A stretch of DNA of 18,515 nucleotides from Alphaproteobacteria bacterium HGW-Alphaproteobacteria-13 (GTDB taxonomy: Bacteria; Pseudomonadota; Alphaproteobacteria; Sphingomonadales; Sphingomonadaceae), in contig PHEM01000017.1 of the NCBI GenBank assembly GCA_002842935.1, positions 1 to 18,515 of the forward strand. The letters run 5' to 3'. The position numbers and the translations under genes are program-made. Below the pieces are notes generated by a model. It saw only the letters and a program-made list of their open reading frames with translations. It was not told where the DNA came from and made no database searches. Of this stretch, positions 1-7,446 are shown piece after piece (the stretch's first letter is position 1; the number at the start of each line of letters is the position of its first letter).

Positions 1-96
1 TTGGGCTTCATCTTCGTTCCTTCGTCACTACGACGAAGCCCAAATCCTCCTTAAATCACAACCTCAAATCTGTGCCATTGGTGCTGACGGCGGACA
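1..96. mobile_element. Probable edge of an inserted element (runs off the left end)
   Basis: This stretch replaces what should be the C-terminal part of the SDR gene. Read on the minus strand, the SDR frame is normal up to Glu-Gly-Ala-Lys, then becomes unrelated sequence starting TGTCCGCC at position 96. Further in are a strong Shine-Dalgarno-like AAGGAGG (about 46-52), a 9-bp inverted repeat (1-9 with 35-43), and an AAGGA site in front of a minus-strand ATG at 11 that begins Met-Lys-Pro and leaves the window. A regulated start of a transposase-like gene just inside an element end would look like this. No transposase is visible, so the element family is unknown and the call is inference. Confidence 0.35.
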
Positions 97-622
97 ATTT
101 CGCGCCCTCGGCCGACAGGCTGTTCATCAGCCCGACCAGCCCCAGCTTGGCGGCGGCATAGCCCGCCGCGCCGGGGGTCGGATACAGCGCGCCCTCCGAC
201 GTCGTCATCAATATCCGGCCATGACCCTGCGCGCGCATCTGTTCCCACACCGCGTGCGAGCAGACGGCTGCGCCGATCAGGTTGACGTCCACCAGTGCCT
301 TGAAATCCGCGAGTTCGGTCCGGGCGAAGCCACGGCTGCGCAGGATTCCGGCATTGTTGATCAGCACGTCGATCCGACCCCAGCGTCCGATGGCGTCGGC
401 GACCATCGCCGGGACGGCCTGCTCGTCCGTCACGCTGCAACGGGCGGCAAAGGCCTCGCCGCCGAAGCGCCCGATCTCTTCGGCCACCGCCTCCGCTTCG
501 CTGCCGAGATCGTTGACCACGACCCGGACTCCGCGCCGTGCAAGCGCGATCGCATAGGCCTTTCCCAGCCCGTTTCCGGCGCCTGTGACGATCGCGACGC
601 GACGGTCGGATTCGGCTTGCAT
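56..622 (-). pseudogene. Short-chain dehydrogenase/reductase (SDR), C-terminally truncated
   Basis: The 188-residue product is the first two thirds of a classical SDR, a Rossmann-fold NAD(P)-dependent oxidoreductase. Visible motifs are the nucleotide-binding TGAGNGLG (13-20), an Asp after the second strand (VVNDLG, residue 38, which favours NAD), NNAG (89-92), and the catalytic Ser142, Tyr155 and Lys159 in YAAAK. Family members of this type usually have about 250-300 residues. Here the sequence leaves the family after EGAK (172-175) and stops 13 residues later, so the substrate-binding C-terminal part is missing. The start is supported by GAGGAGA seven bases upstream of ATG. It is divergent from the acyltransferase gene and may once have served lipid metabolism. 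It is probably inactive, although the catalytic triad is intact; the substrate is unknown. Confidence 0.8.
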
Positions 623-721
623 CGACTTTCTCCTCGGGCGTTGCGGACGCGACCGGCCCGCACGGCGGCGCGATGATCGCGATTCCCAAGCGTCCCCTAA
701 ATTGGCGAAAGCCGAAACTGG

Positions 722-740
722 CCCCCTCCTGGCGAGGGGG
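722..740. other. GC-rich hairpin between the SDR and acyltransferase genes
   Basis: Seven-base arms (722-728 and 734-740) flank a five-base loop, about 55 nt upstream of the acyltransferase start. There is no T-run, so it does not look like an intrinsic terminator. It could form in the acyltransferase leader or be a small repeat; its role is unknown. Confidence 0.3.
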
Positions 741-794
741 TCAAAGCATGAAGGGACCGGGCTAGGAGAAGCGAAACGGGCGGGAACACCGGAT

Positions 795-2225
795 ATGGCT
801 CAGCAACTCAGCGCGCAGGACGCGCAATTTCTCTACCTTCAGACCGGCGATACGCTGACCCATATCATGGGCATCTATATCTATGATCCGTCGACCGCGC
901 CGGGCGGTAAGGTGCGGTTCAAGGATATCGTGCGCCACATCGGCGCGCGGCTCGACACCTCGCCGGTCTTTCGCCGCAAGCTCTATCGGCTGCCGTTCGA
1001 TTTCGACCATCCCTATTGGATCGAGGATCCGCAGTTCGACCTCGAAGCCCATGTGACGCATGTCCGCCTGCCCGAACCGGGCGACTGGCGGCAGTTCTGC
1101 ATCCAGGCCGCGCGGCATTTCAGCCGCCCGATGGACATGAACCGGCCGCTATGGGACGTCTATGTCGTCGAAGGACTCGATCGCATTCCGGGGGTCGCGC
1201 CGGGCAGTTACGCGCTGCTTCACCGGGTCCATCATGCGGCGATCGACGGCGCATCGGGATCGGTCAGCTATGCCGCGCTCAGCGATCGGGACGCCAAGGG
1301 AACAGCGGCGCTCGAAGTCGATTTCGACCGGGAGGAACTGGGCGACGTGCCGGGACCGGTCGAACTGCTCGTTCGCAGCGCCGCCGCGAACATCCTCTCC
1401 CCGCTGAACTTCTTCGACACGCTGATGCGCCATTCGCCCGCGCTGATGGGCGCGGCGCACAAGGGGCTGACCGAGACCGAGACCGCGATGGGTCCGCATG
1501 TGCCGCAGACGCGCTTCAACGCGCCGGTTTCGGTGCACAAGATGTTCGACGCGACCGCGCACCCCTTTGCGGAGATCAGCGCGATGCGCCGGCTCGCGGC
1601 GGGCGCGACGATCAACGACGTGGTTCTGGCTATCTGTAGCGGTGCGCTGCGGCGCTATCTGGAGCATCATGGCGAGCTTCCCGAGGAAACGCTGATCGCG
1701 GTCGCGCCGGTCAATGCGCGGTCCGACCAGGGCGAGGCGCGGACGCCGGGGAACAACATCAGCGCGATGACGGTCGAGCTTTGCTCGCATATCGCCGATG
1801 CCGTCGAACGCCTGCGCGCGATCCGCGCCTTCACCGCCGATGCCAAGGAAGCGAAGACGGGGCTGTCGGCGCGCGTGATGACCGACCTGTCGAAACATAT
1901 TCCGGGCGCGACCATGGCGCAGGTCGCGCGGCTGATGGCCAGCCCCCGTTTCGCGCCGCGCCAGACGAATGTCCTCATCACCAATGTGCCGGGACCGCAG
2001 TTCCAGCTCTTCATGAACGGCGCGAAGCAGACCCACCAGTTCGCGATGGGACCGCTCGCCAACAATATGGGACTCTTCATCGCGGTGCTCAGCTATAACG
2101 GCACCATCAGCTTCAACATCACGTCCGAGCGCCGGATAATGCCCGACATCGACTATTTTCGCCGCTGCATCGACGATGCGGTCGCCGAACTGCGCGACGC
2201 CGTCCGGGCATCGGCGGACGCCTGA
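795..2225 (+). CDS. WS/DGAT-family wax ester synthase / diacylglycerol acyltransferase
   Basis: The 476-residue protein belongs to the bacterial bifunctional wax ester synthase/acyl-CoA:diacylglycerol acyltransferase family, whose members join an acyl-CoA to an alcohol or diacylglycerol to make storage lipid, and sit at the membrane or on lipid inclusions. The family start (LSAQDAQFLYLQ) is at residues 5-16, the catalytic HHxxxDG motif is HHAAIDG at 146-152, a conserved Asn-Asp pair is at 274-275, and the C-terminal TNVPGP signature is at 396-401. Length is typical. ATG 795 is chosen because the family match begins there, although the Shine-Dalgarno sequence is poor (AGGAGA lies about 25 nt upstream). 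The hydrolase gene follows after 15 nt, suggesting one operon for making and turning over neutral lipid. Whether it prefers alcohols or diacylglycerol cannot be read from the sequence. Confidence 0.9.
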   Translation: MAQQLSAQDAQFLYLQTGDTLTHIMGIYIYDPSTAPGGKVRFKDIVRHIGARLDTSPVFRRKLYRLPFDFDHPYWIEDPQFDLEAHVTHVRLPEPGDWRQFCIQAARHFSRPMDMNRPLWDVYVVEGLDRIPGVAPGSYALLHRVHHAAIDGASGSVSYAALSDRDAKGTAALEVDFDREELGDVPGPVELLVRSAAANILSPLNFFDTLMRHSPALMGAAHKGLTETETAMGPHVPQTRFNAPVSVHKMFDATAHPFAEISAMRRLAAGATINDVVLAICSGALRRYLEHHGELPEETLIAVAPVNARSDQGEARTPGNNISAMTVELCSHIADAVERLRAIRAFTADAKEAKTGLSARVMTDLSKHIPGATMAQVARLMASPRFAPRQTNVLITNVPGPQFQLFMNGAKQTHQFAMGPLANNMGLFIAVLSYNGTISFNITSERRIMPDIDYFRRCIDDAVAELRDAVRASADA

Positions 2226-2240
2226 ACGGGAACTTCCCCC

Positions 2241-3170
2241 ATGATCATATCGACTTTGACCGACCTCGCGCTCGACACGCCGCGCACCGCGGCGAAGCTG
2301 TCGCTCCACGCGCTGCGCTGGACGATGGGTCTCTTGCCGCATCGCCGTCCCGTGGACGATATCGAATGGTCCTGGCTGGAAAGCGGTCCCGCCGACGGCG
2401 AGCCGCTCGTGCTTCTTCATGGTTTTTCCGGCAGCAAGGATAATTGGCTGCTCTATGCGCCGCTGATGGCCGGGCGCTACCGCGTCATATGCCCTGATCT
2501 TCCCGGCTTCGGCGACAGCACGCGCGATCCCGACAATGATCATCGCATCGCCCCGCAGGTCGCGCGCCTCGCGGCCTTTCTCGACGCGCTGGGAATCGAG
2601 CGCTGCCATCTCGGCGGCAACAGCCTCGGCGGCTATGTCGCGCTCGCTTTCGCGCTGGAGCATCCCGAACGGCTTCTGTCGCTCAGCCTTCTCAACAATG
2701 CGGGGGTGAATGGACCCGAGCGCAGCGGTCTCCAGCAACAGATGGCGCACGGGAAAAATCCGATGCAGCTCCATTCGCGGCGCGATCTCGACCGGATTTT
2801 GGGACTGGTGATCCATCGCCCGCCCTATGTTCCGCTTCTCGTCAAATATCTCGTGCTGGCGGAGCACCGCCGCTATGGGACGCTGCTCGACCACATCTTC
2901 GGCCAGGTCATCCAGGATGCGTTGGAGCGCCCGCTCGACGACCGGCTCGGCGAGATCGAGGTTCCGACCATCATCTTCTGGGGCGAAGAGGATCAGTTGC
3001 TGCATGTCAGCGCCGCTACGTTCCAGAATGAGCGCATCGCGGGCAGCGAACTCGTGGTCTTCGAAGGCGTCGGCCATGTTCCGATGATCGAGCGTCCCTG
3101 GGCCACGGCGCGGCATCACCGCGACTTTCTGGCCCGGACGATGCCGTCCGCGACGGACGGCGCGGGATGA
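2241..3170 (+). CDS. Alpha/beta hydrolase (probable lipase/esterase)
   Basis: This 309-residue alpha/beta-hydrolase-fold enzyme has a complete triad: nucleophile Ser128 in GNSLGG (126-131), Asp251 in WGEEDQLL, and His279 in GVGHVPM. The oxyanion-hole motif HGFSGS is at 60-65. The lid region (about 150-225) is rich in Arg, His and aliphatic residues. There is no cleavable signal peptide; the first 35 residues look like an amphipathic helix that could touch membranes or lipid droplets. It begins 15 nt after the acyltransferase, so the two are probably co-transcribed. Mono- or triacylglycerol hydrolysis is a reasonable guess from the neighbour, but the fold also includes haloalkane dehalogenases, epoxide hydrolases and thioesterases, so the substrate is not established. 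Confidence 0.88.
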   Translation: MIISTLTDLALDTPRTAAKLSLHALRWTMGLLPHRRPVDDIEWSWLESGPADGEPLVLLHGFSGSKDNWLLYAPLMAGRYRVICPDLPGFGDSTRDPDNDHRIAPQVARLAAFLDALGIERCHLGGNSLGGYVALAFALEHPERLLSLSLLNNAGVNGPERSGLQQQMAHGKNPMQLHSRRDLDRILGLVIHRPPYVPLLVKYLVLAEHRRYGTLLDHIFGQVIQDALERPLDDRLGEIEVPTIIFWGEEDQLLHVSAATFQNERIAGSELVVFEGVGHVPMIERPWATARHHRDFLARTMPSATDGAG

Positions 3171-3264
3171 TGAGCCGGACCGCAGGGCGTCCGAGGATCG
3201 CCGCTGAAATGCGGCGCTGTCAGGAAATGCTCGCCGTGAACCGCGTCGGACCATAGTGTCCGCA

Positions 3265-3289
3265 GGAACTTTCGGCTCGAATCGGCGTT
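3265..3289 (+). promoter_or_regulatory. EcfG-type general-stress sigma promoter upstream of the DUF1328 gene
   Basis: GGAAC at 3265-3269 and CGTT at 3286-3289 are separated by exactly 16 bases. This is the consensus bound by EcfG, the alphaproteobacterial general stress sigma factor. Transcription would start near 3297 and reach the DUF1328 gene after a leader of about 90 nt. No other plus-strand gene lies between. Confidence 0.8.
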
Positions 3290-3388
3290 GACCGCTTATC
3301 GTACAGGATATTCCGGCGGCGCCGCCCGCAACGCCCGTCGCATCCGCGCGGAGGGCAGGACGAGGGGCGCCTGGTTGAGGAGAAAGTC

Positions 3389-3559
3389 ATGTTTCGCTGG
3401 GCCATTATTTTCGCGGTCATCGCACTCGTCGCGTCGCTGCTCGGTTTCGGGGGCATTGCCGGCCTCTCGGCGGAATTTGCGAAAATCCTGCTGGTCATCG
3501 CCGCCGTGCTGTTCGTCGTCGCCTTCCTGTTCGGACGCGGCGGCCGCACCATGCCATAA
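3389..3559 (+). CDS. DUF1328 (YtjA-family) small membrane protein
   Basis: A 56-residue protein with two hydrophobic helices (about 3-24 and 30-49) separated by a short GGIAGLSAEFAK turn and ending in Arg/Gly-rich residues. The pattern (MFRWAIIF, then a GIAGLSAEFAKIL turn) matches the DUF1328/YtjA family of tiny inner-membrane proteins of unknown function, usually 50-60 residues. GAGGAGAA lies five bases upstream of ATG. The gene stands alone behind a perfect EcfG promoter, so it is most likely made in stress and stationary phase. No catalytic residues are visible. Confidence 0.9.
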   Translation: MFRWAIIFAVIALVASLLGFGGIAGLSAEFAKILLVIAAVLFVVAFLFGRGGRTMP

Positions 3560-3656
3560 CCCTGGGCCACAAACCTTGGAAGTCGCGCTCGGCAGCGGCG
3601 CGATTCCCTCGGGTGCCGGCGGCCTTGCCCCCTTGGGCTGTCGGCACACCCGATAT

Positions 3657-3676
3657 GCCGCCCCGCTGTGGGCGGC
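3657..3676. terminator. Possible bidirectional hairpin between convergent genes
   Basis: Seven-base GC arms (3657-3663 and 3670-3676) enclose a six-base loop in the gap between the end of the DUF1328 gene and the end of the peroxiredoxin gene. No T-run follows on either strand, so it is a weak terminator candidate. Confidence 0.3.
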
Positions 3677-3686
3677 GCCCCGATCC

Positions 3687-4247
3687 TTACTTCCCGGCCC
3701 TCCACGCGCGCACGGCGGCCATCGTCTTTTCGACATGGGCCTGCGGGCTGCGGTCGGTATAGCTCAGCAGGATCGTCCCGTTCGGCGCGATGACGAAGGA
3801 TGTGCGGTTGGAGATCATCGTCTGGTTCGGTCCCGCCACGGCGGTGTCGTATCGCGCCGCGACCCTCGCCCCCGGATCGGCCGCGACGGCGAATTTGTCG
3901 CGGCATTCCGACCGGGAGAATTCCGCGACGCGATCGATATTGCCCGCCGTCACCCCGATGACGCGCGCGCCCAGCCGCTGGAAGTCGTCCGTCGCTTCGG
4001 CGAAGAGATGGGCCTCCACCGTGCAGCCGGGCGTGAAGGCGGCGGGGAAGAAATAGAGCACGACCGGTCCCTGTTTCAGCGTCTGTTTCAGGGACAGAGT
4101 GAAGGGCTTGCCGCCCTGCGCCGCGTTCAGCGTGAAGTCGGGCGCCTGCGCGCCCTGCTGGAGCGCGGCGAGACCCTGTGCGGGAAGGGCGGCCAGCGAC
4201 AGGCCCATCAGGCCCAGCGACAGTGCGATCTTCATCCGGCTTTTCAT
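3687..4247 (-). CDS. Exported peroxiredoxin (AhpC/TSA family, BCP-like)
   Basis: The 186-residue protein has a typical signal peptide (basic MKSRMK, hydrophobic stretch, cleavage near Gly-Leu-Ala at 25-27), so it probably works in the periplasm. The peroxiredoxin active site is FTPGCTVEAH, with peroxidatic Cys75 and Thr72, and the supporting Arg148 is in NRTSFVI. In classical BCP/PrxQ enzymes a resolving Cys often lies five residues after the peroxidatic one; here that position is His80. The only other Cys is Cys115 in SECRDKF, which may act as the resolving residue. GGGAGAA precedes the ATG at 4247 by a suitable distance; an in-frame extension further upstream lacks such a site and would bury the signal peptide. 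The role is reduction of H2O2 or organic peroxides. The electron donor is unknown. Confidence 0.88.
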   Translation of the reverse strand: MKSRMKIALSLGLMGLSLAALPAQGLAALQQGAQAPDFTLNAAQGGKPFTLSLKQTLKQGPVVLYFFPAAFTPGCTVEAHLFAEATDDFQRLGARVIGVTAGNIDRVAEFSRSECRDKFAVAADPGARVAARYDTAVAGPNQTMISNRTSFVIAPNGTILLSYTDRSPQAHVEKTMAAVRAWRAGK

Positions 4248-4458
4248 CCGCGCTTCTCCCGTGCCAAGCGCTAAGTCTACAGGCCGGGCGGCGCGGGGCA
4301 AGGTGTTTCGAAGCGCGCTAGAAATCGACATCAATGCGGATCGTGTCGCTATGATGCAGCGCGTTCCGGGAGCGTTCGGCGGCAGGCCCGAAATGCCGAT
4401 CGCGGTCGCATTCGACTCGCCTGCTGACAGGGCCGTCCGCCCCTGCTAACGGCCCCGC

Positions 4459-6282
4459 ATGACCACGCCTCTTTCGCATATCCGCAATTTTTCGATCATC
4501 GCCCATATCGACCATGGCAAATCGACGCTCGCCGACCGGCTGATCCAGTTCACGGGCGGCCTGACCGAGCGCGAGATGTCGGCGCAGGTCCTCGACAATA
4601 TGGATATCGAAAAGGAGCGCGGCATCACCATCAAGGCGCAGACGGTGCGCCTGTCCTACAAGGCGCAGGATGGGGAGACCTATCAGCTGAACCTGATGGA
4701 CACGCCGGGCCATGTCGACTTCGCCTATGAAGTGTCGCGGTCGCTCGCCGCCTGCGAAGGCGCGTTGCTCGTCGTCGACGCGGCGCAGGGCGTGGAGGCG
4801 CAGACGCTCGCCAACGTCTATCAGTCGATCGAGCATGATCATGAAATCGTGCCGGTGATCAACAAGATCGACCTGCCCGCCGCTGATACCGACAAGGTGA
4901 AGGCGGAGATCGAGGATATCATCGGCCTGCCCGCCGACGACGCGGTGCTCGCCTCGGCCAAGTCGGGCATCGGCATCGAGGAGACGCTGGAAGCCATCGT
5001 CGCCCGCATTCCGCCGCCGAAGGGCGACGCCGCCGCGCCGCTCGTCGCGATGCTGGTCGATAGCTGGTACGACCCTTATCTCGGCGTCGTCATCCTCGTC
5101 CGCGTCGTCGACGGCGTGCTCAAGAAAGGCCAGCAGATCAAGTTCATGCAGGCGGGCACCACCCACCTGATCGACCGCGTCGGCTGCTTCACGCCCAAGC
5201 GGCAGGACTTGACCGAGATCGGTCCCGGCGAGATCGGCTTCATCACCGCGCAGATCAAGGACGTCGCGCAGGCGCGCGTCGGCGACACGGTGACGGACGC
5301 GAAGAAGCCTGCCGCCGCGCCGCTCGCGGGCTTCAAGGAAGTGCAGCCGGTGGTGTTCTGCGGCCTGTTCCCGACCGACGCCAACGACTTCGAGAAATTG
5401 CGCGAGAGCATCCAGAAGCTGCGCCTGAACGATGCAAGCTTCAGCTTCGAGATGGAGACGAGCGCCGCGCTGGGCTTCGGCTTCCGCTGCGGCTTCCTTG
5501 GCCTGCTGCATCTGGAGATCATTCAGGAGCGGCTGACGCGCGAATATGACCTCGACCTCATCACCACGGCGCCGTCGGTGGTCTATAAGCTCGCGCTGAC
5601 GCGGTCGAAGGACGGCGGGCCGACCGAGATGGAGTTGCACAACCCCGCCGACATGCCCGATCCGAACCGGATCGAGGAAATCGAGGAGCCGTGGATCGAG
5701 GCGACCATCTATGTCCCCGACGAATATCTCGGCTCGATCCTGAAACTGTGTCAGGACCGGCGCGGCATCCAGAAGAACCTGACCTATGTCGGGGGGCGGG
5801 CGCAGATCACCTATGAACTGCCGCTCAACGAAGTGGTGTTCGACTTCTACGACCGGCTCAAGAGCATTTCGCGCGGCTATGCGTCGTTCGACTATCACCA
5901 GATCGGCCACCGCCCCGGCGACCTCGTCAAGATGAGCATCCTCGTCAACAACGAGCCGGTCGATGCGCTGTCGATGATCGTCCATCGCGGCAGCGCGGAA
6001 GCGCGCGGGCGCGGCATGTGCGAGCGGCTGAAGGACCTGATCCCGCGCCACATGTTCAAGATTCCGATCCAGGCGGCGATCGGCGGCAAGGTAATCGCCC
6101 GCGAGACCATCGCCGCGCTGCGCAAGGACGTGACCGCCAAGTGCTATGGCGGCGACGCGACCCGCAAGAAGAAGCTCCTCGAAAAGCAGAAGGAGGGGAA
6201 AAAGCGAATGCGCGAATATGGCAACGTCAACATCCCGCAGGAAGCGTTCATCGCCGCGCTGCGCATGGGGGATGATGCCTGA
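4459..6282 (+). CDS. lepA: Elongation factor 4 (LepA), ribosome-associated GTPase
   Basis: The 607-residue protein is full length for EF-4. The GTPase domain shows G1 AHIDHGKST (15-23), the effector EKERGITIKAQ (51-61), G3 DTPGH (81-85) and G4 NKID (135-138), followed by a SAKSGIG G5. The EF-G-like domains follow (for example GFGFRCGFLGLLHLEI), and the LepA-specific C-terminal tail is recognisable in CYGGDATRKKKLLEKQKEGKKRM. EF-4 binds ribosomes, can back-translocate stalled complexes and helps initiation and 30S assembly. The gene stands alone, divergent from the peroxiredoxin gene, with a 30-bp inverted repeat directly after its stop. The ATG gives the conserved family N-terminus; its Shine-Dalgarno sequence is weak. 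Confidence 0.98.
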   Translation: MTTPLSHIRNFSIIAHIDHGKSTLADRLIQFTGGLTEREMSAQVLDNMDIEKERGITIKAQTVRLSYKAQDGETYQLNLMDTPGHVDFAYEVSRSLAACEGALLVVDAAQGVEAQTLANVYQSIEHDHEIVPVINKIDLPAADTDKVKAEIEDIIGLPADDAVLASAKSGIGIEETLEAIVARIPPPKGDAAAPLVAMLVDSWYDPYLGVVILVRVVDGVLKKGQQIKFMQAGTTHLIDRVGCFTPKRQDLTEIGPGEIGFITAQIKDVAQARVGDTVTDAKKPAAAPLAGFKEVQPVVFCGLFPTDANDFEKLRESIQKLRLNDASFSFEMETSAALGFGFRCGFLGLLHLEIIQERLTREYDLDLITTAPSVVYKLALTRSKDGGPTEMELHNPADMPDPNRIEEIEEPWIEATIYVPDEYLGSILKLCQDRRGIQKNLTYVGGRAQITYELPLNEVVFDFYDRLKSISRGYASFDYHQIGHRPGDLVKMSILVNNEPVDALSMIVHRGSAEARGRGMCERLKDLIPRHMFKIPIQAAIGGKVIARETIAALRKDVTAKCYGGDATRKKKLLEKQKEGKKRMREYGNVNIPQEAFIAALRMGDDA

Positions 6283-6292
6283 CAACCCCTTC

Positions 6293-6367
6293 GTCACCCC
6301 GGACTTGATCCGGGGTCCCGCTTAGCAACGCCGGAAGAGCGGGACCCCGGATCAAGTCCGGGGTGAC
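6293..6367. repeat. 30-bp perfect inverted repeat (dispersed intergenic element / terminator)
   Basis: Arms 6293-6322 and 6338-6367 are perfect reverse complements around a 15-base spacer. Each arm also contains its own smaller palindrome (CCCCGGA...TCCGGGG), so nested stem-loops or a cruciform can form. It begins 11 nt after the lepA stop and ends about 80 nt before the acetyltransferase start. Elements of this design recur between genes of sphingomonads, as far as I recall. It lacks a T-tract but could stop transcription or protect the lepA mRNA 3' end. Confidence 0.9.
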
Positions 6368-6446
6368 GGGTAGGGTAATCGTCGGCGATATTTGCCCTTG
6401 CCTCCATCATCGCTTATCCTCGCGCGACCGTGGACAGGGGATGGCG

Positions 6447-7061
6447 ATGGCGGACCGACCCGACAGGCCGTTGGACAGCATCGTCGTGCACAGCCGGCTC
6501 AACGACGGCACGGCTGTTTCGCTGCGCGCCATCACGCCCGCCGACGAGGAGCGCATTCGCGAAGGCATAGCGAAACTGTCGGACGAATCGCGCTATCTTC
6601 GCTTCTTCTCGCCTTCCGCGACGATGCCCGATGAAGTGGTTCAGCGCCTCGCGGACGTCGACGGCTATAATCATATCGGCTGGGGCGCGGTCTGTACGGG
6701 CTGCGACGATGCGCCCGCGATCGGCGCGGTGCACGCCGTGCGCTATCGCGAAGGCGGGTGCGCGGGCGAATATTCGATCGCGGTGCTCGACGAATTTCAG
6801 GGCAGGGGACTCGCGCGGATGATGACGGCGGCGCTGCTGATCCAGTGCCTGGCCGAGGATCTGACCGTGCTCGATGTCCATATGCTGTCGCAGAACGAGG
6901 CGGCGCGGCGGCTGGTCAAGTCACTCGGCGCGACATGGAAGGCGGAATCGGCGGGCGTCGTTGAATATGAACTGGACGTCGCGGGCGGTATCGCCTCGCT
7001 GCGCGCCGATCTCGACGCGCCGGGCGTCGAGGATGTGTTTCAGGCGCTGATGGCGATCTGA
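6447..7061 (+). CDS. GNAT-family N-acetyltransferase
   Basis: The 204-residue protein has a single GNAT domain. The acetyl-CoA pyrophosphate-binding loop is QGRGLA (118-123), after the usual beta strand EYSIAVLDEF; the downstream segment LDVHMLSQNEAARRLVKSLGA matches the typical final part with Asn and a hydrophobic C-terminal strand. The N-terminal RAITPADEERIREGIAKLSDESRYLRFF is seen in the GNAT domains fused to acyl-CoA synthetases and in related protein acetyltransferases, but no synthetase domain is present here. ATG 6447 is preferred because AGGGG lies six bases upstream; ATG 6441 touches that site. The substrate is unknown. The gene stands alone between the inverted repeat and a convergent lipoprotein gene. 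Confidence 0.85.
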   Translation: MADRPDRPLDSIVVHSRLNDGTAVSLRAITPADEERIREGIAKLSDESRYLRFFSPSATMPDEVVQRLADVDGYNHIGWGAVCTGCDDAPAIGAVHAVRYREGGCAGEYSIAVLDEFQGRGLARMMTAALLIQCLAEDLTVLDVHMLSQNEAARRLVKSLGATWKAESAGVVEYELDVAGGIASLRADLDAPGVEDVFQALMAI

Positions 7062-7130
7062 CGCAGCGGAAAGGGCGCCGGGACCAAGGTCGCCGACGCC
7101 CTTATCTTCCGTCCCTTTCGGGAAGGCGGT

Positions 7131-7415
7131 TTATTTCGTCGCCGGAGCCGTGGCGGGCGGGATCGCCGCCGCCTCGCCCGGAGTCATCGTGCCGCTGTCG
7201 ATCGCGTCGGCCTTGGCCTCGCCTTGCGCTTCGACGGCGTCGGCCTTGTCTTCCATGGCTTCCTTCGCCGGGCCTTCGGGCATGGCGTCGGCCTGGGCGT
7301 CGATCACATCGGCCTGGGCGTCCGCCTGATCCTCGACCTGATCGGCCGCCGGGCTTTGGCACGCAGCGAGCGCGAGCGCCGAGCCGGCGGCGAATGTGAT
7401 TGCAAACTTGCGCAT
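7131..7415 (-). CDS. Small Ala/Asp-rich lipoprotein, hypothetical
   Basis: The 94-residue product begins with a lipoprotein signal (MRKFAITFAAGSALALAAC); the lipobox LAAC puts the acylated Cys at residue 19. The mature part is rich in Ala, Asp, Glu and Gln with imperfect repeats (QADAQAD, DAQADAM, KADAVEA, KADAIDS) that would form an amphipathic helix like other small envelope lipoproteins. The end is Pro/Ala/Thr-rich. GGGAGA lies eight bases upstream; another ATG directly in front would add one Met. A near-consensus EcfG promoter 30-60 nt upstream suggests stress induction. No function is known to me. Serine at +2 after the Cys would not by itself hold it in the inner membrane. Confidence 0.75.
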   Translation of the reverse strand: MRKFAITFAAGSALALAACQSPAADQVEDQADAQADVIDAQADAMPEGPAKEAMEDKADAVEAQGEAKADAIDSGTMTPGEAAAIPPATAPATK

Positions 7416-7446
7416 CATGAGTGTCTCCCTTGCTTACTCGGCTGCT

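Noticed and set aside
1749..1774. GGAAC-N16-CGGT inside the acyltransferase gene
   Set aside because: It is inside a coding region, the -10 has a mismatch, and no gene starts downstream on that strand within a sensible distance.
1149..3254. 701-codon open frame on the minus strand opposite the acyltransferase and hydrolase
   Set aside because: Its product is Arg/His/Asp-rich with no domain, and both sense-strand genes under it have complete family motifs. It is the usual antisense shadow in high-G+C coding DNA.
4318..6297. 659-codon open frame antisense to lepA
   Set aside because: It mirrors the well-supported lepA frame along its whole length and shows biased shadow composition, with no motif.
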